From positions 15,143,001-15,207,000 of the forward strand of contig OY756972.1 in assembly GCA_963580455.1 (NCBI GenBank): a DNA stretch of 64,000 nucleotides, written 5' to 3'. The stretch is from Euonymus europaeus (Eukaryota > Streptophyta > Magnoliopsida > Celastrales > Celastraceae). A program made the translations under genes and the position numbers. The notes below the pieces were generated by a model, which searched no databases, had not been told where the DNA came from, and saw only the letters and a list, made by a program, of their open reading frames with translations. This document shows, in pieces, positions 56,137 to 64,000 of the stretch. Numbering within the stretch: position 1 is the first letter of the stretch; every line of letters starts with the position of its first letter.

Positions 56137-58093
56137 AATCTTGTGAGATCCCGACCCAAAAATATTATGTTTGGTTAAATTTTAAGTAATAAATTATTGA
56201 AAAAATGGGTTCGAAGTGATAACGGACCATTGGAAGTGTATAAGGCCTAAATGATAGTTTTTGAACTAGGTTCGGTAAATCGGTCATAACTTTTAGCACA
56301 GATGTCTGTTTCGGGCCCATAATATATCAAATCGAAGCTAAGAACGAGACGGAGCTAAAAATGTAAGGCCACACGCCTAGGAGGTCGCCTAGGCGTGTAC
56401 AAAAGTTGCACGGGACAGTGGGTTCAAAATTGAAACTTAAGGTCAATGCGCCTAGGCGCAAATTCTGAACGCCTAGGCACTCCCCGAGCTGTTAAAAGCC
56501 AGTGCGCGACCAGAAATGGTATTTTCTTCGTGAGACTTGATTCTAGTGAGAGAGAGAGAGAAAATCAAAGAGAGTTAAGTTTTGGGGTTTATATATGTTG
56601 ATTCTAGGGTTATTTATGATTGTTTTACTAGGTTTGATCATTGGTTTAGGTTGAGTTTTGAATTGGGTGGAGTTTGGAGGATTTGGTGAAATCCTAGAGA
56701 GAGAAGGTATGTCTCTCTTGATTTATGGTTAAATTCATATTTTTATGGTATATGGATGTTATTGATATCAGTATATGGGATTGGTTGGTTGAAATGGATA
56801 GGTTGAGAGAGAAGCTTGAAACCCTAGTTTTGGGAATTTGAGTTGGTAAGCTTTTGCTTGGGAATTGAGGTAGGGATTCTTACCCCATTTTTCTATCGTA
56901 TTGTTCTTCTCTAAAGAGCGGTTGAAATTCTTCATTGGTCTTTATTATTTGTGTTCTTGCCTAAATTGTTTCTTAGGAAGAACGAACCTTGTTGTTGGTT
57001 ATTGAAGAATTTGCATACCCTTTGAATGCTTAATCATCTATTGGGCATGATAAACCTCGTTCATGCATCATGTAGTTATGTACATATATAGGATTGTTAT
57101 ATATACGAGCTTCTTTTGCATGACATTATTGGACATGAATTATAGATGCATTGGATCTACGAGTATGGACTCGTAGTATCCTTAGGTTATACTTTTGTGA
57201 TGATGTTGGATACCGAATGGGCACATTGTTGCCGGAAATCGGGATTTCCATGGTGTAGGTGCACCTATAGTCGTTCCGGGGCAAGTGCAAGGGTTCCGAT
57301 GATTTTCCGGAATATTCGTTGACTAGTGCCAGGCGCTGTAGGGTGTAGCCCGAGGTTATACATTGTTGTGACATTTTAGGATGTCATGTTGCTGCATTGA
57401 GCTTGTTTCAATATTCAGCCTTTACGTTCTTATGATTCATTTTGTTTTCCCTACTGAGCCTCCTGCTCACCCTATTACTTTTCTGTATCCTTCAGGTGAG
57501 ACTAGTGCTGAGAACCAAGCTGCGGATCAGTAGGAGGCGGCGTGACATGGAAGCCCACCCTAGGAGCACTAGGATATGTATTTGGTTGTTTGAGAACCTT
57601 GGTCAGGAATTAAGTACATGTAGTACTTTTATTGGTTGACTATTATGTTGCTTAAATACCTTTTCGGTATGTTTGATGGATGGTCGGGGGGTATGCCGTG
57701 TGATCGGGACTCCCGTACTTGGATATAGGACCTTGGGTCCGGATTGATAGACTTTGATAGTCTCTGATAATATTATTGATATGAATATGTTTTGCTTATT
57801 GATTGCATGTGATTAGGAGGCCTGAGGCCCTGCCTAGAGTGTGAATGTGGTTAGATGGCCAGAGGCCCTGTTAGGCTACGGAACTTCTCTGATTATTATT
57901 GATTATTATTTTCCTTGTTAAATGGAATGTGACTCCAGGTTGGCACCCTCCGATATACGGGGCGGTGCTGTCGAATTTCTGTTAGAATCCGGGGTTAGGT
58001 TGGCGTGTGGTGAGGTCCTTAGTGACGGGGCACACGCCTAAAGTGGCGCTCCCGGCTCAGTTCGTGAATTCTGGGTCAGGGCGTCACAAATCT
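56137..58093. mobile_element. Solo LTR (56142-58088) with TSD AATCT, nested in the hAT element
   Basis: It starts TGTGAGATCCCGACCC and ends GGGTCAGGGCGTCACA, so the ends form an imperfect 16-bp inverted repeat. AATCT flanks both sides (56137-56141 and 58089-58093). Length 1947 bp, no internal region. It is the complete reference for the truncated copy at 15080-16945. A GCGCCTAGGCGC palindrome lies at 56448-56459, with related CGCCTAGGCG words at 56374-56395 and 56470. Confidence 0.92.
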
Positions 58094-58170
58094 AATCAAA
58101 GTTTAAAGTACAAATACTATCTAAAATCATCCACCAACATAAAAAATTTCTAGAATCAAAGTCTAAACTC

Positions 58171-58385
58171 TTAATTATATAAAATATTACAAATAAAAAA
58201 TGTTTGCATCAGCTGAGAAATTCAAAAATGAATATCATCTTCAATCATTTGTCACATGTAATCTCGGATCCTACAATTAAGAGTTATATAAAATATTACA
58301 AATCAAAATGTTTGCATCAGCTGAGAAATTCAAAATGAATATCATCTTCAATCATTTGTCACATGTAATCTCGAATCCTACAATT
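58171..58385. repeat. Tandem duplication, about 107-bp unit, two copies
   Basis: 58171-58277 and 58278-58384 are almost identical (AAATGTTTGCATCAGCTGAG, TCATTTGTCACATGTAATCTC). They lie in the hAT interior, next to the solo LTR. Confidence 0.85.
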
Positions 58386-58399
58386 ATCAAAAACAACAG

Positions 58400-58770
58400 G
58401 GTTACGATTTATGGTGTTTGATTAGTGTTGTGAGTGTTTTAGTTAAAATTTCCAGTGTTACAGATTATAATTTGTGGTGTTAGATCAAGGTTTACACTTT
58501 ACAGTGCCAGGGTTGGGGTTTGTGATGTCTGATTAGGACTTTCAGTGTTAGAATTAAAGTTTACAATATTATGAATTATAATTTGTGGTGTTAGGTTAGA
58601 GTTAGAGACTTAGGGTTTGTGGTGTTATAGGTTAGAGATTACGGTGTTGAGAGGTTAGGGTTTGTAGTGTTAGCATGTTACGTTAGGGTTTACAAATTAC
58701 AATTAGGACTAGATTTGTAGTTTTAATGTTATTGTTAGGTTTAGGGTTTACAAATTACAATGTTAGGGTT
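58400..58770. repeat. Degenerate GTTAGGGTTTGTGGTGTTAG-type repeats
   Basis: Words such as GTTAGGGTTTGTGGTGTTA and TTAGGGTTTACAAATTACAA recur irregularly. They resemble plant telomere repeats (TTTAGGG) only in part. They lie inside the hAT element. Confidence 0.55.
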
Positions 58771-61700
58771 TACATTATTGTGTTTTTATTTTTTAGTATT
58801 AATTACTAACTTTACTAATTAGAGTTTTACAAATATTATTAAATTGAATATTTGAATTAGTAGTATGAGAACATCACATTACATAGTGTTATTAAAAATT
58901 ACAATTAATTCATATTACAAAAAAAAAATACATATGTTGACAATTATAATGTATATAAATATATTAATGATATTAATTGTCAATTACATAATTGCATATG
59001 AATTATATATATATATATATATTTGTGTGTGTCGGGTAGAATCGGATCGGATATCCGCACGTTCGGGTCGGATCGGATACGGATTTTGGATTGGATATGC
59101 ATGAATCCATATCCATTCAAAAAATTCAGATTTTATCCATATCCATATCCATTATCCAGTCAACGGATTTTTCTACTGTTTGACCGGATCGGATCGGATC
59201 GGAAATCCACGGATACGGACACATTTGCCATCTCTAGTTGTTTTCCTTAATGATATTATGTGTTTATTTTTGCAGGAAAAGATTACATTACTTGAGCGGC
59301 AGAACAAAGAATTCAAGAGCAAGCTGACTAATCTTAAAGTTTATTTGATTGCATCGGAAGTTATGAAGGCCAATTATGATGAACAAAATATGACTGATAG
59401 AGAACACCCTTCTGATGCAGTTGTCCTGGGGGAGACAAACAAGAAAATGGAAGAGAAAGAAGATGATAATGTGGCCAAGGACATAGAGGAGAAAGAAGAA
59501 GATTCTCTAGGCAAACCTCTTCCAGAAAAAGTTACAGAAGTAAGTAGTTTAGTGGTTTTGATACTTCCATGACATTTTGGTACTGTTTCTCAACCATATC
59601 TGATACTGTCGTACTAATCTTTCATGATACTGTGGCAAAGGGCATAGAAGAGAAAGAAGAAGATATTGTGCCAAGGGCATATAAGAGGATCATAAGGTAG
59701 GAATAGAGTGCACCCACATAATAGTAGCCCTGCCTGCCAAACCTTTGCCAGAAAAAGTTATAGAAGTCAGTTGTTTAGTGCTTTTGATACTACCCTGACA
59801 TGATGGTATTGTTTCTCCACCATATATGATGCTATCGTACTAATCTTTCATGATACTCTCAGGTTGTCAACCATACGGATATTATCTTTCCTAAGTTGAC
59901 ATTGACTTATTTATATGAATGGGATCATACAGAACCTCCATCAATGATCAAGAGATTAAAAGGGAAGACTGATAGAAAAAGGAAGCTTGGCATTCTTATA
60001 CTCGTTACCCAGTGCCCGTCCCAAGAATCAGACAACCAGCAGTTCAAAAGAAATACTTGATTTGGATGACTTTGCATCTGTATCCCCCCAAAAGACAAAA
60101 AAGAAGATTAAAAAAAATCCATGGATCGTGGCGTACTGCGAAGAAGATGTCAGACGCATGAAAGGAAAAAATGAACATAATGATGAAGACAATTGAATCA
60201 GGGTAAGTTAGCAATGGAGTGAGTACTAGTACTAGTACCAGTCCCAATTATATTGTCTATTTAAATGATCCAAAAATGTTGTTCGGAATTATGTTTTGTA
60301 GGAAAATTGTATGGAAGCAGCGAGGTGACACATGTTGTTATGTGACACTTGGTAATCTCCTGGACATTCTGAAAGATGATCCAATGAGCAATAATATAAG
60401 TACAAAAGTCTCTACTATGTGAAAAAGTGTTACTATTGCTCCTGTCTGATACTAAATGCTCATTAGTTACTGTTTAATATTTTGATAATCGTCCCTTACT
60501 TAACTAGCATTCACATCATATTTAATTATGTGAGAGTAATTGATATTGCTGGTTCAGTATACAAATGTTTGAATGACAGGTACTATATATGACAGGTACT
60601 ATATTATGGCTTGATACTGTCTGCATACACGATACTGTGACCTTCTTATATACTGTCAATACGGTCTCCAAAATTTATACTTAATATCTAAATACTAGAT
60701 AGTGATACTGTGCTTAGTATCAAAATATTAGACAGTTATTGATACTATTACTCCTGCTTGGTATTGATTCTCATTAGTTACTGTCTAATATTTTGATAAT
60801 CGTCACTTACTTAACTAGTACTCACATCATATTTAATTATGTGAGAGTAATTAATAATTCACTATACATAATGTTTCAAATACAGGTACTATATTATGGC
60901 TTGATACTGTCTAATATTTTGATACTTTTAGGCAGTATATACTATATACCACCTGATACTGTGCTCTTAATTGATACTGACTAATGTAAGTATATATACA
61001 ACACTGCCTAATTATTTGATACTATACTACTTAGTCTATCAATATTATCTACCTACTTCATACAATATTTTTTATGCTTCCATAGGTTATTGATGCATAC
61101 TCTCAGATTTTACAACAAGAACGATTAAAAATATCGCCATCGTCTGGAGAAACCTTCATCATATACAACTCTTGATGCCGGGTAATTAATTTTTATACAA
61201 TCACGTCCATAATATCCCATAATGTCCAACTAATTACCTATATTGCACAGCAATACGTCACCAATCCTCATTACAAAAGTCAAAACAACAACAAATTGGC
61301 GATATTGTCCTCAAATGGTTTGGGAATAACACCTTTGTCCCACGTTATCATATAATAGAATGGAGGTCATACAACGCATATTCCATGCAACTACTGGACA
61401 TTACTTATGTTTGATTGTACGGACAACAAGTGGTACCACTACAACAACATGCTACCAAGAGATTCAAATAGGAACAACTATCTGGATGACGCCAAGTTTG
61501 GGGTAATCGAACATTTTAGTATAAAAAATGAATGATACATTTCTTCGATACTACGTTAACCAAAAAATTGGAGTTGACAGAAAGAGTATGTGGAGAGCGT
61601 TCGATACGAATGGGAGAAGTCACAAAAAGTAAATCAACCAAGCTTCACCCTAGTAGAAGAACTAAGCCAAGAAAGATTCAATTTCGAGTTGGTGTCAGTA

Positions 61701-61929
61701 AAAAATTGCACACAACAAGAATTTGCATCGTAAGTCCTTCAAATACTATGAATATGGTTATTTTTTTTAATATAAACTAATAGATGATTTCCATGTATGC
61801 CATGAATAGGGTTGATTGCGGATATCATGTATGCCATATCATGACGAGACTGACGACTCATGAAGTGGTTGAGGAGTCATTATGCTCTGACGAAATGAGG
61901 ATCTTCAAGGCAGAAATGATGGTTAAATT

Positions 61930-62325
61930 TGTAAAACCTTGACCCAAAAATATCAAGCTTCGATTAAATTTTTGGAAATAAATTATTGGGAATGGTTTAA
62001 GGGAGGCTAGTCACCACTCGAGTTGCTTAGGTTCACAAAGAAATGTTTTCGAACTAAGTTCACTAAATGGGCCATAACTTTTAGCAAACATGTCCGTTTT
62101 GGGCCATAATATACCAAATCGAATCTTACACTGAGACATATATGGAATTTCTAGAAAAATGAGAATAAACTTCCTAGGAGCTAAAAGTGTCCGGACACTT
62201 CTTGCAGATTTGAGGTAGGGAAGTTCTAGGGACAAAAAGTGTCCGAACACCCCTGATAAGTGTCCAGAAACTTCTTGCAGAAATTGAGTGTTGGAGTTCC
62301 AGCAACTCAACATGTTAGAGTTGAA
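61930..62325 (+). repeat. LTR 5' fragment related to the 56142-58088 family
   Basis: It starts TGTAAAACCTTGACCC at 61930 and matches 56142-56350 at many places (CCATAACTTTTAGCA, TTGGGCC…ATAATAT, CAAATCGAA). It breaks the last Ulp1 exon. It carries the palindrome AAGTGTCCGGACACTT (62187-62202) and two degraded copies at about 62240 and 62267. It ends against a copia gag with no LTR 3' end, so it is truncated. Confidence 0.65.
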
Positions 62326-62336
62326 GCATGAAGGAA

Positions 62337-62960
62337 CTAGTCAAGTTAAAGATTCTAAAATTGACATTCTTGTGCATCAAATTGATTTTTTAAAATGCTT
62401 GATGGTGAATGCATTAGTGACATGTTTGCTAGATTGACAAAAATATGTAAGAAATTGAATTCTCTTGGAAAACCTTACCCTAATGTAGATAAGATCCTAA
62501 GAAGCCTTCCAAGATCATGGAGTGAAAAGGTCACCGTAATCAAGGAAGCAAAGGGCTTGAGAACCTTGAAGATGGAGAAGCTCATTGGAAGCCTGATGAC
62601 TCATAAATTGGAAGTGATCAATAGAATTGATGAAGAGGCTCCAAAGAAGAAAAACATTGCATTGGCCGTGACTTCCAAGCTCAAATCCAAGGAGGCCATG
62701 GTTCATTCCAAGGAAGAGGAGGTTTCCTCAAGTACTAAAAGTGAAGATAGTGATGATGAGGTGGCTATGATGGTCAAGAAGTTTGTGAAGAATAAAAGAG
62801 GTGGTTTCAAAAATAGAAAGTTTAAGAGTAAGGAAAAGGAGAAAGATAAGTCTACTTGCTTCAATTGTGGCAAAGTATGACACTTCATTGTCGATTGTCC
62901 CAAAGCATCCAAGAAACACCACAAAGGAAAAGGCAAGGAGAAGAAAAAGGCATTAAAACA
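62337..62960 (+). pseudogene. Copia gag with zinc knuckle broken by a stop
   Basis: The 62395-62880 frame reads MLDGECISDMFARLTKICKK, YPNVDKILRSLPRSWSEKVT and LKMEKLIGSLMTHKLEVINR (UBN2-type gag), then an acidic/basic linker and CFNCGKV-stop-HFIVDC. The knuckle C-x2-C-x4-H-x4-C is complete except that one spacer residue codon is TGA at 62878-62880. Upstream, a one-base shift near 62390 separates GTSQVKDSKIDILVHQ. It would package copia RNA. Confidence 0.75.
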
Positions 62961-63147
62961 ACATGAGATGATTCATCATCAAACTCTTAAAGCGAGGATG
63001 AGATTGAGCATAAGGCACACTTTTGCCTCATGGCAAAAGGGGAGAAAGTTTACTCATCTTCTCAAGATGAGATGGTAAAAAACTCTTCTCTTTTAACCTA
63101 TGATGAATTATATGCTAATTATGATGACTTAATGTGATTCTCATGGT

Positions 63148-63960
63148 ATGTTGCTTAGAAAGTGTAAGCATCTCAAAAAGGAAAATGCTAGACATATGAA
63201 ACTTGATGAAATGCATGCTAGTGACCTTGAAGTGGTTAATGCTAAGTATGATGTTTTATGTCTTAAGTTTGGTAATATGACTATTGAGCATGATGCTTTG
63301 ATTAATGAAAATAAATTATTAAAAGAAAAAATGCCTATCATTGATGAAAATGCTTGTATGACCGAATGCACTATATTGAATATGCACGATTATGATCATC
63401 TTAAAGCTAGGGTGCTTGAGCTAGAAGAAGAATTAAAATCATGGAATGATTATGAGTGCATTATGCTTTCTAACACTAAATCCTTGGAGCATGAACTTGA
63501 TTTGATGAAAGAAAAAAATAGGATGTTAGAAATGCAATTATCTAGGTTTGTCATGAGTTCACTAAAACTTGATAAAATGTTGGCTTTTCAAAGGCATTAT
63601 CTTGATAGAAGTGGGCTTGGTTATGATTCTTTGTCTCTTGATGGAACTAAACATGAGAGTGAAAACTCAATTAAGTTGGTAAAACCTATTAATGGTTCAA
63701 CCAAGACATGTATGGCCATAGGAGACTCGGTTAAGGCTTCAAAAGCTAAGGCCAATGATACACACCCCTCGGGTGGAGCATCATCATCTAGGGCATCAAA
63801 TCCGAGAGTGAGGAAAGCAAGGATCAAGAAGGTTTGGGTGCCTAAATGTGTGAAATATGATGACAAACTTGATTATGCAAGGGTTGTGTTTAGATTGAAT
63901 ATTTATACTATTGTGGCTAACCCTCAAGGATCCAAGGTTTGGATACCTAAAGTATCTTGA
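63148..63960 (+). CDS. Copia gag-to-protease linker, coiled-coil rich
   Basis: A 270-codon open frame, starting MLLRKCKHLKKENARHMKLD. Heptad-like charged stretches (LKEKMPII, ARVLELEEELKSW, LEHELDLMKEKNRMLEMQL) suggest a coiled coil. The C-terminal part has VRKARIKKVWVPKC and GSKVWIPKVS, the KxWVPK words that precede protease in SIRE-like copia polyproteins. It is a part of the polyprotein rather than an independent gene. It stops at 63960, close to the window edge. Confidence 0.6.
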   Translation: MLLRKCKHLKKENARHMKLDEMHASDLEVVNAKYDVLCLKFGNMTIEHDALINENKLLKEKMPIIDENACMTECTILNMHDYDHLKARVLELEEELKSWNDYECIMLSNTKSLEHELDLMKEKNRMLEMQLSRFVMSSLKLDKMLAFQRHYLDRSGLGYDSLSLDGTKHESENSIKLVKPINGSTKTCMAIGDSVKASKAKANDTHPSGGASSSRASNPRVRKARIKKVWVPKCVKYDDKLDYARVVFRLNIYTIVANPQGSKVWIPKVS

Positions 63961-64000
63961 ACAACATTGGTTAGGTGTGCTTAAAGTCTTCTTCCAAGCC

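Larger units (their letters stand above)
55906..59244. mobile_element. hAT-like DNA transposon (55914-59236) with 8-bp TSD GTTGTTTT
   Basis: Ends are TAGGGATGGCA at 55914 and TGCCATCTCTA at 59236, an 11-bp inverted repeat with one mismatch. Both sides are flanked by GTTGTTTT (55906-55913 and 59237-59244); an 8-bp duplication is the hAT signature. Both subterminal parts are rich in CGGATCGGAT and ATCCATATCC words. No transposase remains; without the LTR insertion it is about 1.37 kb, a non-autonomous copy. It sits inside an intron of the PMD/Ulp1 remnant (55810-59275). Confidence 0.88.
53520..61080. repeat. Dispersed TGATACT(G)-type words in introns of the PMD/Ulp1 remnant
   Basis: Words such as TTGATACTGT, GATACTATTGATACT and TTGATACTATT recur dozens of times at 53620-54500, 55020-55090, 55600-55640, 59570-59860 and 60420-61030, but not in the exon-like blocks or in the inserted hAT element and LTR. 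Spacing is irregular, so this is not an ordinary tandem array. Confidence 0.65.
53150..61929 (+). pseudogene. TE-type gene remnant: plant-mobile-domain-like plus C-terminal Ulp1 protease
   Basis: Exon-like blocks with plausible splice sites: 54649-55013 (SDLHLCDLIDHYSKLTHDFV, DMSTIFGIEDGTIDI; donor GCAA/GTAAATT), about 55190-55320 (GYVEDVNSINTYNWSSCFLN, AVNVRGCVVVLP), 55680-55809 (coiled-coil start, donor /GTAAGT), 59276-59538 (LLERQNKEFKSKLTNLKV; acidic Glu/Lys repeats), 59872-60197, about 61086-61180 (VIDAYSQILQQERLKISPSS), 61250-61730 (DNKWYHYNNMLPR, NCTQQEFAS), 61810-61929 (VDCGYHVCHIMTRL). CTQQ and DCG correspond to the catalytic Gln and Cys of Ulp1 (C48) proteases. The histidine before the WTLLMFDC block reads Tyr. 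Stops and frameshifts abound. Such PMD/Ulp1 genes occur in plant Mutator-like elements; the 53150 start may be a TIR. Cut by an LTR at 61930. Confidence 0.6.
62326..64000 (+). mobile_element. Copia (SIRE-like) gag region running off the right edge
   Basis: GTSQVKDSKIDILVHQ starts near 62337, so the LTR, leader and first part of gag are missing. A frame break near 62390 leads into the long gag frame, and the linker to protease follows. The window ends before the protease. Confidence 0.7.

Noticed and set aside
53520..61080. CRISPR-like or satellite array from recurring TGATACTG words
   Set aside because: Words are short, spaced irregularly, lack unique spacers of constant length, and the genome is a plant nuclear genome.
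63148..63960. Independent host coiled-coil gene
   Set aside because: KVWVPK and KVWIPK words and position after a copia gag show it is part of the copia polyprotein.

Overview
The window looks like a gene-poor, repeat-rich stretch of an angiosperm nuclear genome, probably a eudicot, though I cannot name the species. The grounds are AT-rich intergenic DNA, plant lineages of Ty3/gypsy (Athila-like, Tat-like) and Ty1/copia retrotransposons, a plant L1-type LINE with a C-terminal RNase H domain, tRNA-derived SINEs, a hAT element, and one ordinary intron-containing plant gene. Nothing prokaryotic, viral-genomic or CRISPR-like is visible.

Layout: 1-4931 is a minus-strand Athila-like element that keeps gag and protease but has no pol; its 3' LTR runs off the left edge and its 5' LTR is reduced to about 50 bp. 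5766-6400 is a decayed gypsy gag. 8049-13080 is a decayed plus-strand Athila-type pol, split at 9028-11129 by a solo LTR with TSD TATTA. 13830-14600 is a FAR1-related pseudogene lacking its middle. 14700-15080 holds an inverted pair of SINE-like sequences against a truncated LTR (about 15080-16945). 16946-24669 plus 36238-about 37795 is a minus-strand Tat-like element with protease, RT, two RNase H domains, integrase and an antisense gene. Its gag is split by a younger, almost complete Athila-like element at 24670-36237 (LTRs 1469 and 1524 bp, TSD TTTGG, tRNA-Asp primer site). A SINE with an 11-bp TSD sits in the Tat-like LTR.

38677-42079 is a 5'-truncated L1 LINE. 43845-48403 is the only gene that looks functional: eight exons reconstructing to 579 codons of a type II membrane fucosyltransferase-like protein (GT23/NodZ/FUT8-like), with one GC-AG intron. 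49945-50222 is a Mutator-type MITE. 50750-53080 is a decayed copia element. 53150-61929 is a multi-exon, TE-type gene remnant with a plant-mobile-domain-like part and a C-terminal Ulp1 cysteine protease. One of its introns holds a hAT-like element (55914-59236, 8-bp TSD), which itself holds a solo LTR (56142-58088, TSD AATCT). The remnant is cut at 61930 by a related LTR fragment, followed by a copia gag that runs off the right edge.

The genes therefore do not form a pathway. The window is one housekeeping-type gene inside several generations of nested insertions, and matched target-site duplications let the insertion order be read directly.
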